Below, one piece after another: positions 1 to 7,749 of a stretch of DNA of 64,000 nt (the stretch's first letter is position 1; the number at the start of each line of letters is the position of its first letter). Where the stretch lies: contig NZ_JAHLEC010000001.1 of the NCBI RefSeq assembly GCF_018861705.1, forward strand, positions 62,001-126,000, given 5' to 3'. The stretch is from Clostridium psychrophilum (GTDB lineage: Bacteria > Bacillota > Clostridia > Clostridiales > Clostridiaceae). Position numbers and translations under genes: made by a program. Under the pieces are notes generated by a model, which ran no database searches, had not been told where the DNA came from, and was given only the letters and a program-made list of their open reading frames with translations.

Positions 1-573
1 ATAGAAATAGAACAAGTATCCAAATTAATTACATCTAAATGGCGTGGAAGAACTTATCCAAAAATTTATGATATTCATATTGCCATTGAAAGATATAAGT
101 TATCGCTCTTAAATTATATAGTTATAAACGCAAAATCAAGTAAGATGGCAATTAATTGTTTAAAACTCGCTTGGATGTACAGATTATTGGAAACAGAAAA
201 CGCCAAAAAACTGGAACTAAAATATTTAGACCAAGCCCTAGAAAGACTTAAGGATGCATATTACGTTGAAGCATTTCCTTTATATGGTCTGGACAAATAT
301 AATATAATGTATCTTATTGGAGAGTTAAATCGACGTACCGGCCATGCTAATGATTCTTTAATCTGGTTTAGTAGCGTAATAACAACCCCAGAGGTTAAAG
401 AAAGTTTAAAAAGACTTGCTAGAGACATGAAAGATTTAATTAAAAAAGACGAATTCAAAAATAAAAACTCATCCTCAGTTTCTACCGAGAATCTTAAATG
501 TTCAGAAAATAACTTTGATGAAGAAATAAGCACTAAGAAATCTAGTTTTCTATCTAAATTGTTTAAACGATAA
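1..573 (+). CDS. DUF2225 family protein, C-terminal part (5' end outside window)
   Basis: The reading frame is open from base 1 to a TAA at 571-573, giving about 190 C-terminal residues, so the true start lies upstream of the window. The helical segment with an LAW-MYR motif and repeated Tyr/Leu-rich helices matches the C-terminal, TPR-like half of the DUF2225 family. That family usually begins with a Zn-binding CxxC region, which is not visible here. The last 45 residues are Lys/Ser/Asn/Glu-rich and end in a basic tail. The function of the family is unknown. The gene is followed by a long-loop inverted repeat and converges with the metallophosphoesterase gene. The internal ATG at 145 is probably not the start, because the homologous frame continues upstream of it. 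Confidence 0.7.
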   Translation: MEIEQVSKLITSKWRGRTYPKIYDIHIAIERYKLSLLNYIVINAKSSKMAINCLKLAWMYRLLETENAKKLELKYLDQALERLKDAYYVEAFPLYGLDKYNIMYLIGELNRRTGHANDSLIWFSSVITTPEVKESLKRLARDMKDLIKKDEFKNKNSSSVSTENLKCSENNFDEEISTKKSSFLSKLFKR

Positions 574-575
574 TT

Positions 576-646
576 TAGGCACATTAAAATAAATAATAAG
601 TCAGAATACTTTCATCCTTAGCCTGTTATCTATTTTAATGTGCCTA
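576..646. terminator. Inverted repeat between convergent genes, likely bidirectional terminator
   Basis: Perfect 16-bp arms (TAGGCACATTAAAATA at 576-591 and its complement at 631-646) are separated by a 39-nt loop. T-rich or A-rich tracts lie on the outside of both arms. The position between convergent genes suggests termination in both directions. The loop is unusually long for an intrinsic terminator. Confidence 0.5.
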
Positions 647-716
647 TTTATTATTAAATTTATCCACAGTTATAAATTTAATAACCTTAATTATCCACAA
701 TTTATCAACTTCCATT

Positions 717-1406
717 TTATGCTAATATTAATAAAGGATCAAAATTCAAATAATCACAAGATGTAACTATGTACTCTATACCTTCTATATTACCTTCATA
801 TAATCTATTTAAAGACGGTCCATGTAAATGTCCATAAATAACCCTTCCCACATTATATTCTTTTAATATCCTTATAAGTTCAGTTTCCTCGAACTTATCA
901 TTTGTAGGTGGATAATGAAGCATTACAATAATTTTTTTATATCCATTTTTTACTGCATCATCTAATGAAATTTTAAGTCTTATTAGCTCCCTGCTATATA
1001 TTTTCTCATCATGAGTTGAAAACCTTGCAGATCCAGGGCAATTCCAACCACGCGTCCCACATATAGCAAAATCTTTATAACTAAAAAAATTATTTTGAAT
1101 AAAATTCATATCATCGTAAAGCAAATTAAGTTTTGTAATACTGCCCCACCAATAATCGTGATTTCCTTTAATAATTATCTTTTTACCTGGAAGTTTATGA
1201 ATCCATTCTAAATCTTCCATACCCTCACTAATATTCATTGACCATGAAATATCCCCTGCAATTAGTACAGTGTCCTCTGGAGAAACTTTTTTTAGCCAAT
1301 TTTTTTTAATTTTTTCATCATGATTAATCCAGTTTTCTCCAAAAATATCCATGGGTTTATCTGAATTTGTTGCTAAATGAAGATCAGATATTGCCCATAA
1401 AGCCAT
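717..1406 (-). CDS. Metallophosphoesterase (calcineurin-like)
   Basis: This 229-residue cytoplasmic protein has the full set of calcineurin-like phosphoesterase motifs. They are DLH at residues 8-10, GD at 51-52, GNHD at 81-84, a conserved His at 164 and GHLHG at 192-196, which together ligate two metal ions. The WW after GNHD and the compact length fit the small clostridial YkuE/YfcE-like group. The natural substrate cannot be told from sequence. The start is supported by AAAGGAGG 7 nt upstream. It lies 23 nt downstream of the FlhB-like gene and may share its transcript. Confidence 0.8.
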   Translation of the reverse strand: MALWAISDLHLATNSDKPMDIFGENWINHDEKIKKNWLKKVSPEDTVLIAGDISWSMNISEGMEDLEWIHKLPGKKIIIKGNHDYWWGSITKLNLLYDDMNFIQNNFFSYKDFAICGTRGWNCPGSARFSTHDEKIYSRELIRLKISLDDAVKNGYKKIIVMLHYPPTNDKFEETELIRILKEYNVGRVIYGHLHGPSLNRLYEGNIEGIEYIVTSCDYLNFDPLLILA

Positions 1407-1429
1407 AGTATACCTCCTTTATCAATTGT

Positions 1430-1696
1430 TTAGTCTTTTTTTTTCAATGCATCTATATCCATTACGTAAGCAATAACCTTTGCTATTGCATCATATAATT
1501 CTAAGGGTATTTCTGATCCTATGTCAACGCTTGTTAGTAAATTAGATAATTCTTCATTTTGAACTATAGCTACCTTACTCTCCCTTGCCGTCTTAACAAT
1601 CTCATCTGCAATATACCCCATTCCTGCTGCAGTTACTATAGGCGCATCATATCCATTTTCATATCTTATTGCAGTAGCTTTTTTTACCCTTTTCAT
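1430..1696 (-). CDS. ylqH: FlhB C-terminal-domain-like protein (YlqH type)
   Basis: The 88-residue protein aligns with the cytoplasmic domain of FlhB, the flagellar type III export switch. The pattern runs from a basic N-terminus through YDAPIV, ADEI, IVQNEELS, and VDIGSEIP to an AxAxV-YV helix. It lacks the membrane domain and the NPTH autocleavage motif, so it cannot act as a normal FlhB. The ATG at 1696 is preferred over an upstream frame extension because a GAGGTG site lies just before it. The gene follows a FliK-like gene, the same pairing as ylqG-ylqH in Bacillus subtilis, which is also outside the flagellar operon. A substrate-specificity role is inference only. Confidence 0.75.
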   Translation of the reverse strand: MKRVKKATAIRYENGYDAPIVTAAGMGYIADEIVKTARESKVAIVQNEELSNLLTSVDIGSEIPLELYDAIAKVIAYVMDIDALKKKD

Positions 1697-1794
1697 TTTA
1701 TAAGACACCTCATTATTACTTAAAGTTGTAACCATAGTTATTAAACAAAACCTATTCACAATTTTTTTGTTTGTTTTTAAATGTCTCCTTACTA

Positions 1795-3402
1795 TTATAC
1801 CTTTATATTGATTGTATTAAAACTTCTATCATCAAAAAATTCTCCGCAGTTCTCTAGTGTGAACTCTTTAACCTTTTTATTAACTTTTATATTAACCCTA
1901 TAATTCATACTAGATAAATCTTTAATTAAATTTTCTTTGCTTATATCCAAAGCTCTAACAAATAATTTATTGCACTTAATATTAATGTTCATAATATTAT
2001 TGTTAATTTTAATAAACGCATCCACAGTTCCCATGTTCATTGTTTTAACACTAGTAGCAATTTGGACATTTTTACTATCGATCTTTTGGCCTCTTTTTCT
2101 ATCATCTTTAATAATTAGTTTTAGTTGGTATTCATTTTCTTTAATATCTATTGGCAAATCCAAACAATAATATTGTTCTGAAATAGAATTGAATATCTTT
2201 ATATCGTTGGATGATTGATTAACAACATCCATGACTAACTTATAAGTTTCTGGTTTTAAATTCAACTTATCCTCTATAATGGTTTTAACTATAGTTTTAA
2301 TTTGTTCAGTCTTTAATTCAATTTGCTCTTTAACAAGAACATCAGTAGTCAATTTTTCAATATCTTTGTAAACATTATTTATAACGCCTTTGTCTATCTC
2401 TGAAATATTCAATGCATTTTTTATCATGTTTACAATTTCATTAAGTGGATTATTTTTACCATACCCATTAACTTTTGTATTAACAATGTTTTTACTAGCA
2501 ACCTTTACGTTGTTTATCGTATTGCTTTCAGGTTTATTTATATTCAATTTTTTATTTTGATTTGTGGATTCTAAATTTTTAGAAGTTAATACCTGATTAT
2601 CTTCATCAATTTTCTTAAAAAAATTCTCATTTTCACTTATAACTGAAGGATTATTATTATTCGTTATATTCTTAGTCATCCCACTATTCGAAAGATATTT
2701 GTTAATATCTTTCAAATTGTTATATATAGATGAATCACCCTTAAATAACTTTATAAAGCTCTCTATGTTTCCTTTAGTAAGTTCAATATTATTTTTTTTA
2801 AATAATATTATCTCATCAACATCTAAATTTTTTATAGCAACAAAAAAGTTTTTTAATTTCTTTGTTATTTCATTTGCCTTTTCACTATTAATATCAATAC
2901 TTCTACTATTAAGATACTTAATAATAAAATTATCTTCTTTCTCTGGCTTCAAAGAGATCTTATCTCTAAAATCTACTAAATTTTTTATATCAGATATATT
3001 TTCTTTAGTTAAAGGCATATCATGTTTTATCATTTTCTCAAAAAGTAACACATCCGTTTTATCATTACCTAAAGGTTTTTCAAGAGGGGAATCTTCTATT
3101 ACATTATTAACATCTATTTTCTCATTTTTATCTTCATTTGTTAATTTTATTTTAAGCTTACCATCCTCAAATCCTTCTACCTCAAACCCCAGAACACTAC
3201 CATCAAGAGCTTGCTTAAGTGGCTTATTAAGTTTTGCAGCAAATTGCCATCCATCTAATAACTTTAAATCTACCTCACCCTTTTGAATGTCAGCACTTAC
3301 AATTCTTGCGTTAAACTTTTCTCCAGCCTCAAAAGATATTTTACTAAATGCTTTTTTTGTTTGTTGATTTCTGGGTATTGGAGTATTGCTAATTATCGGC
3401 AT
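1795..3402 (-). CDS. FliK/YlqG-like hook-length-control-related protein
   Basis: The predicted protein has 535 residues. The N-terminal 110 residues form a beta-rich region with segments such as GEKFNARIVSADI and LLDGWQFAAKLN. A long, poorly conserved Lys/Asn/Ser-rich middle follows (about residues 110-340), and the C-terminal 150 residues look folded. This layout (variable middle plus C-terminal domain) is typical of FliK-like hook-length or needle-length rulers. Pairing with an FlhB-like gene supports the assignment, since FliK contacts FlhB. The start at 3402 has GGGAGGTGG 5 nt upstream. No signal peptide or membrane segment is seen, and no other flagellar gene lies in the window. Confidence 0.55.
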   Translation of the reverse strand: MPIISNTPIPRNQQTKKAFSKISFEAGEKFNARIVSADIQKGEVDLKLLDGWQFAAKLNKPLKQALDGSVLGFEVEGFEDGKLKIKLTNEDKNEKIDVNNVIEDSPLEKPLGNDKTDVLLFEKMIKHDMPLTKENISDIKNLVDFRDKISLKPEKEDNFIIKYLNSRSIDINSEKANEITKKLKNFFVAIKNLDVDEIILFKKNNIELTKGNIESFIKLFKGDSSIYNNLKDINKYLSNSGMTKNITNNNNPSVISENENFFKKIDEDNQVLTSKNLESTNQNKKLNINKPESNTINNVKVASKNIVNTKVNGYGKNNPLNEIVNMIKNALNISEIDKGVINNVYKDIEKLTTDVLVKEQIELKTEQIKTIVKTIIEDKLNLKPETYKLVMDVVNQSSNDIKIFNSISEQYYCLDLPIDIKENEYQLKLIIKDDRKRGQKIDSKNVQIATSVKTMNMGTVDAFIKINNNIMNINIKCNKLFVRALDISKENLIKDLSSMNYRVNIKVNKKVKEFTLENCGEFFDDRSFNTINIKV

Positions 3403-3490
3403 AAGCCACCTCCCATTTATTTGGCATAATTGTGGTTTGAAAGTTAACAATACTTCATTATCGTATAAAATATTATTTTTTTAAGTAGGT

Positions 3491-3519
3491 AGTTAACAAT
3501 TATATATTAATTGTTAACT
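3491..3519. repeat. Palindrome AGTTAACAATTA / TAATTGTTAACT
   Basis: Perfect 12-bp arms are separated by TATAT, 88 bp upstream of the FliK-like start. The same core (TAACAATTA-TAATTGTTA) occurs at 53646-53668 and 53731-53755, so it may be a small dispersed palindromic repeat or an operator. Confidence 0.5.
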
Positions 3520-3560
3520 TTATCATCAAAAAGTAAAAAAGCAAAGCTAAAATTTTAACA

Positions 3561-3707
3561 ACATTTTGGAAGCTTCAAGTCTGCCATCTTCTATAAGTGG
3601 CACTTGTCTAGCCTATGAAAATTACTTTGGTGGCAGTCTAAATCTGCTTCCAAAGCTGTCAATGCATCTTCTTCAAAGCTGTTGCAGCTCCGCAGGAGAT
3701 GATTCAA
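3561..3707. repeat. Mosaic non-coding repeat, copy 1 (hairpin plus CAGCTCC tail)
   Basis: The segment lies between the FliK-like gene and the end of tyrS. It contains an imperfect hairpin with arms GGAAGC...CTGCCA and TGGCAG...GCTTCC, then a tail CAGCTCCGCAGGAGATGATT. It aligns with 38697-38850 over its left part (ATTT-GAAG-AAGTCT-CCAT-TTCTATAAGT) and its right part (TGCATCT then the identical tail). A 62-codon reading frame inside it (3566-3754) is not supported by a ribosome site and is ignored. Confidence 0.6.
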
Positions 3708-3732
3708 TTTCAACTTTGCTTTTTAATCTTTT

Positions 3733-4953
3733 CTATTCAATGATTAAAGAATAATATTTTTTCTTTCCTTTTTTTATAAGAACACAACTATCATTAAAAT
3801 CATTGTCTTCTAAAATAGCATTTTTATCTTCAATCTTTTTATCGTTAATAGTTAATCCACCTTGCTCAATTAATCTTCTAGCCTCAGATTTTGAAGAAAC
3901 CACCTTAGTATGAACTAATATATCCGTTAATAAGGCATTCTTCATGCTCTCTGGTATTGATATAGATGGCACGCTACTCATATTAGTACCGCCACCAAAC
4001 AATGCTTCTGCAGCGTTCTGAGCCTTAATTGCTTCTTCTTCTCCATGGATAAGTTTTGTAACCTCAAAAGCTAAAACTTTTTTAGCCTTATTAATCTCTT
4101 GACCTTTTAAAGAACTTAGATGCCTTATTTCATCCATTGGTACAAACGTAAGGAGTGATAAACATTTTTCTACATCTAAGTCACTAACATTTCTAAAGTA
4201 TTGGTAAAAATCATATGGTGATGTTTTATCTGGATCAAGCCATAAAGCACCCTTTTCCGTTTTACCCATCTTCTTGCCATCACTATTAGTAAGTAATGTA
4301 CAAGTCATACCATAAGAGGCTTTACTCTCTTTTTTTCTAATTAGCTCCATACCTGCTATTATGTTAGACCATTGGTCATCTCCACCTAATTCCATAGTGC
4401 ATCCATATTTTTGGTTTAAAACTAGAAAATCGTATCCTTGCATAAGCATATAATTAAACTCAAGGAAAGATAACCCTTTTTCTAATCTCTGTTTAAAACA
4501 CTCTGCAGTTAACATTTTATTAACTGAAAAATGTGCTCCTATGTCTCTTATAAAATCTACATAATTTAAATTTAATAACCAATTCGCATTATTTTCAAGT
4601 ATTGCTTTCCCTTCACTAAAATCAATAAGTCTTGAAAGCTGTTTTTTTATGCAACTTATATTGTGATCAATTTCTTCTTTAGAAAGCATTTTTCTCATAT
4701 CAGTTTTTCCAGATGGATCACCTATCATTGCAGTTCCACCGCCAACTAATGCTATTGGCCTATGTCCTGTCCTTTGCATGTGTGCCATAAACATCATAGT
4801 AACAAAGTGACCAATATGTAAACTGTCTGCTGTTGGATCAATTCCTATATAAAATGTTACCTTTTCTTTTCCTAATATTTTCTTTATTTCATCCTCGTGA
4901 GTAAGTTGTTTTATGTATCCTCTCTCGCAAAGTGTATCATATACATTTTCCAT
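3733..4953 (-). CDS. tyrS: Tyrosyl-tRNA synthetase
   Basis: Class I aminoacyl-tRNA synthetase of 406 residues that charges tRNA-Tyr. The HIGH motif is at residues 46-49, within the Rossmann fold that begins [15 protein letters not shown]. The KMSKS-equivalent loop reads KMGKT near residue 230. The region QGYDFLVLN and GGDDQWSN carries the tyrosine- and ATP-binding residues. A C-terminal S4 RNA-binding domain ([13 protein letters not shown]) is present. The length is normal for the TyrRS family. A GGAGG site precedes the ATG. The upstream leader is a tyrosine T-box, so expression should rise when tRNA-Tyr is uncharged. Confidence 0.96.
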   Translation of the reverse strand: MENVYDTLCERGYIKQLTHEDEIKKILGKEKVTFYIGIDPTADSLHIGHFVTMMFMAHMQRTGHRPIALVGGGTAMIGDPSGKTDMRKMLSKEEIDHNISCIKKQLSRLIDFSEGKAILENNANWLLNLNYVDFIRDIGAHFSVNKMLTAECFKQRLEKGLSFLEFNYMLMQGYDFLVLNQKYGCTMELGGDDQWSNIIAGMELIRKKESKASYGMTCTLLTNSDGKKMGKTEKGALWLDPDKTSPYDFYQYFRNVSDLDVEKCLSLLTFVPMDEIRHLSSLKGQEINKAKKVLAFEVTKLIHGEEEAIKAQNAAEALFGGGTNMSSVPSISIPESMKNALLTDILVHTKVVSSKSEARRLIEQGGLTINDKKIEDKNAILEDNDFNDSCVLIKKGKKKYYSLIIE

Positions 4954-4990
4954 AATTTATTCCTCCTTGTTTTGATTTTGTTATATTTTA

Positions 4991-5285
4991 AGAAATAAAA
5001 AAAACGCCCCCTAAGAAAGGGACGAAATAATTCCGTGGTACCACCCAAATTGATTTAACAATCCGCTTTTTCCTTATAACGTAAGGTTTACCCGTCTCAG
5101 CCTATTCATCATCTTCGATGCTGTTCATCTTCGATGCTACTCATCATCTTTGATGATGTTAATCTTCGATACTGCTTCAGCTTAAAGCTCCAGAATGTAT
5201 TTCATTGTATTTATTAACTAGTTCACACCTACCACTAGCTCTCTTAATAATTCATACAGTTACTTTTTTCTTTCATAGCCTTTTA
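4991..5285 (-). promoter_or_regulatory. T-box leader of tyrS (Tyr specifier)
   Basis: Read on the minus strand, the leader has a Stem I signature (AGAGAGCTAGTGGTAGGTGTGAAC), a candidate specifier UAC at 5197-5199, the T-box sequence GGGTGGTACCACGG at 5033-5046, and a terminator hairpin CGTCCCTTTCTTAGGGGGCG at 5005-5024 followed by a U tract. The UAC codon matches the tyrS target. Between Stem I and the antiterminator it contains a tandem array of short hairpins, described separately. Confidence 0.9.
5110..5177 (-). repeat. Tandem mini-hairpin array inside the tyrS T-box
   Basis: Four 16-19 bp units occur in a row (5110-5125, 5126-5141, 5142-5160, 5161-5177), each containing CATCTTCGATG or a close variant. 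On the transcribed strand each can fold as CATC-GAA-GATG or a near equivalent. The array sits where Stem II normally lies. Confidence 0.7.
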
Positions 5286-5341
5286 TATATATTTTTTTAT
5301 GTTACTAATTATACCTATATTTATAATGTAAATCAAGCAAT

Positions 5342-6487
5342 TCAGACAAAATTTTTAATTCCCGGGAAAATAGCTTTAAAAGTATTATCATGTTTTGAAT
5401 CCACAAATATTACCTTTCCATATTTATTAAAAGCTTTTTTCATTCGTGCAAAACCTCTTCCTGATTTTATAAATCTCTTTCTATCATCCAAAGCTATTAA
5501 CTTATCATATATCCACATGTTTCTTTTTAAATAACTATGAGTATTAATTTCATTGGAATACAATAGGTTACCTGGACTGATTACACTAACACTATTATAA
5601 CTTATTATTATTTCTATTTCTTTATAAAATATAGTATAATCCCTATAAAGTATCGCATTTTTAACAGCTTCATACACTGCATCTATAGGGTAATTTTTTG
5701 GAAATATTTTTTTAAATAATTCTTCTACTTTATCAAGCATATTTAATAAATTTCCTTGGACAATTACAACTTCATCGGAAGTGTTTTTTATCTTATTTAT
5801 TATTTTTATCATATTGTAAGGTAAATAAATACTATTAACCTGAGAAAATACTAATAGACCACCAAGTGTCACTACTCTTTTATTATAATCTCTTTCAATA
5901 AAAGTTATACCTGCGTTATCCATAAATTCCAACCTATTTTGATCATTCACCATAATGCTTTTGTTTAATAAATATCTATTAACCATATTTAAATCCAAAC
6001 TATTAATATCACTATTCATAATAGGCATAGTTTCAATATTAAGACTTAAATTTTCTTGTAAGCAAGAAATTAATTCTTCTTTTCTCATAGTATCTGTTGT
6101 AGAACCTCTTCTAATACAAAATGCCCCATTTTCTTTCAATTGATATGGCTTCTGACCACTATCATATATAGTTATAATTGCTACTTTTTTGCTTTGGTAT
6201 GTTACAAAATCTATGGATATTGGAATTGGTGGCTCACACCGCGAACTAATAATTTGTTGGATTTGTTCTTCTTTAAAATTAAAATCACTAATACCTATAA
6301 TTTTTTTGGTTTTATCTTCAACTCCAATAATAATATATCCACGTCCTCCACGAGAGTTTGCTATAGCAGACACGTCTTTCGCTAATTCTTTTTTTCCGCT
6401 TTCCGTTAATATATCAATCTTTTGTTTAAAGTCTAATTTTGTACCCTCATCTTTATTTAACAAAATTTTTATTTTTTTTATATCCAT
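5342..6487 (-). CDS. AlbA_2 (Schlafen-like) and HATPase_c_4 domain protein, putative regulator
   Basis: Protein of 381 residues in two parts. Residues 1-130 match the AlbA_2 domain: DEGTKLDFKQ, ANSRGGRGYIIIGVED, then FCIRRGSTTDTMRKEEL. The C-terminal part has the pattern of the HATPase_c_4/RecG-like family: YPIDAVYEAVKNAILYRDY, VISPGNL and a G-FARM segment. Such proteins are usually annotated as putative DNA-binding transcriptional regulators or ATP-binding proteins, and the true role here is unknown. The ATG at 6487 is preferred (GGGGTGG 6 nt before it) over an in-frame GTG nine bases upstream. The gene stands alone, between the tyrS leader and the germination genes. Confidence 0.75.
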   Translation of the reverse strand: MDIKKIKILLNKDEGTKLDFKQKIDILTESGKKELAKDVSAIANSRGGRGYIIIGVEDKTKKIIGISDFNFKEEQIQQIISSRCEPPIPISIDFVTYQSKKVAIITIYDSGQKPYQLKENGAFCIRRGSTTDTMRKEELISCLQENLSLNIETMPIMNSDINSLDLNMVNRYLLNKSIMVNDQNRLEFMDNAGITFIERDYNKRVVTLGGLLVFSQVNSIYLPYNMIKIINKIKNTSDEVVIVQGNLLNMLDKVEELFKKIFPKNYPIDAVYEAVKNAILYRDYTIFYKEIEIIISYNSVSVISPGNLLYSNEINTHSYLKRNMWIYDKLIALDDRKRFIKSGRGFARMKKAFNKYGKVIFVDSKHDNTFKAIFPGIKNFV

Positions 6488-6584
6488 GAATTCCACCCCA
6501 AAAGTGCTATAGTACTATATTATGTTTATCATTATGTAATGTTTCAAAAATATTAAAAACTATTTTTTATAATTATAATTTACA

Positions 6585-6612
6585 ACAAAAGACGATGGAA
6601 TACCATCGCCTA
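6585..6612 (-). terminator. Intrinsic terminator after gerKC
   Basis: Minus-strand hairpin GGCGATGG-TATT-CCATCGTC followed by TTTTGTTGT, 19 nt beyond the gerKC stop codon. Confidence 0.75.
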
Positions 6613-6630
6613 AGTTTATAATTAATTATA

Positions 6631-7749
6631 CTACTGAAAGTTTTTTGTAGTTCCTGTATTCTTTATTTCTACCTCAACATTAACTTCTAACTTAGTTTTC
6701 TTAATAATATCATTTATCTTTATAGAAGGATATTTTTCGTAAAATTTGTCTTTTATACTAAAAATGTCTACACCTGTTATTTTATATTTTTCAAATAACT
6801 TATTGCAAGATTCTAAAATATTTTCTCCTGCCTGTTGTTGAATTTTTACGATATTCGCTTGTGTCAAATTAATGCTCTTTTGTGCACATCCAAAATCTAC
6901 CATAACCTTAATTTTCTTTTTTAAATGAACAATATTTTTATCATAACTAATATCTGTTTTAGTTTTACTTTTTCTAATTTCTAATGTCACAAATTTATTA
7001 ATATTACAAGGATTAGTTACCTCTAAAGTACCACTTGCAATTTCGTCATTTAAAAAGTTAAATCCTAACCCTTCATCTGCTGCTAAAGTACTAACCATTT
7101 TATCATTTTGAATAACTGCCCCACCATCTATTTGAAGTTTTGACTCTAAGCTATCTTTTGGAATATCTATTATAGGTATTACAGTTGTTTTGTCTCCATT
7201 AACTCTTTGGTTGTAAAAATCATTTAAAGTAAGTACCACAGCTCTTGGATCTGCTCCAATATTTTGTATAAGTTCTGTTATAAAAAATCCGATGTACTTT
7301 TCTTGAATAATATCTAGCTTCATAAGTTGCTCAGGATTTCCTGGATATACTGCAATATAAGGTCTTACAAGTAATTCTTGATCACGATCTAGAAAATCTA
7401 TGAAATCAGAAACACCAAATTGTGCTGCCTTTTGAGTAAATATTACAACTTTATTTTGTGTATAATTCAATTTGAAGCTTGATGTAGCATTCATATTTCT
7501 AACTGCTTCAAATAGTGTTTTCCCTGTTGCATTAAATAATATTCTCTCATCTGTCCCTTCAGGCGTTGCTCCTTTTACTCCCCTAAAAGCTTCCACATAT
7601 ATTACAGGATTTCCAATATCATCAACATCTATCACTAACGCAGTAACAAATAAAAGTTTATTAATGTCCCTGTAATTGAAGCATGCAGACATTGTAGTAC
7701 AACTCATTATTAAACATATTATAAGCAATAATTTTTTATATTTATTCAT
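6631..7749 (-). CDS. gerKC: Spore germination lipoprotein, Ger(x)C family
   Basis: Predicted lipoprotein of 372 residues. A basic, hydrophobic signal sequence ends in MSAC, with the lipidated Cys at about residue 23, followed by FNYRDINKLLFVTALVID as in GerAC/GerKC proteins. These C subunits sit on the outer face of the spore inner membrane and are needed for nutrient germinant receptor function. The start at 7749 has AAGGATG upstream and overlaps the end of gerKA by 8 bp, indicating translational coupling. Subunit A is directly upstream and subunit B is divergent, the arrangement known from Clostridium perfringens gerK. Confidence 0.88.
   Translation of the reverse strand: MNKYKKLLLIICLIMSCTTMSACFNYRDINKLLFVTALVIDVDDIGNPVIYVEAFRGVKGATPEGTDERILFNATGKTLFEAVRNMNATSSFKLNYTQNKVVIFTQKAAQFGVSDFIDFLDRDQELLVRPYIAVYPGNPEQLMKLDIIQEKYIGFFITELIQNIGADPRAVVLTLNDFYNQRVNGDKTTVIPIIDIPKDSLESKLQIDGGAVIQNDKMVSTLAADEGLGFNFLNDEIASGTLEVTNPCNINKFVTLEIRKSKTKTDISYDKNIVHLKKKIKVMVDFGCAQKSINLTQANIVKIQQQAGENILESCNKLFEKYKITGVDIFSIKDKFYEKYPSIKINDIIKKTKLEVNVEVEIKNTGTTKNFQ

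Noticed and set aside
3566-3754. 62-codon plus-strand reading frame
   Set aside because: It lies in the mosaic repeat and ends inside tyrS antisense. No ribosome site precedes it and the composition is not protein-like.
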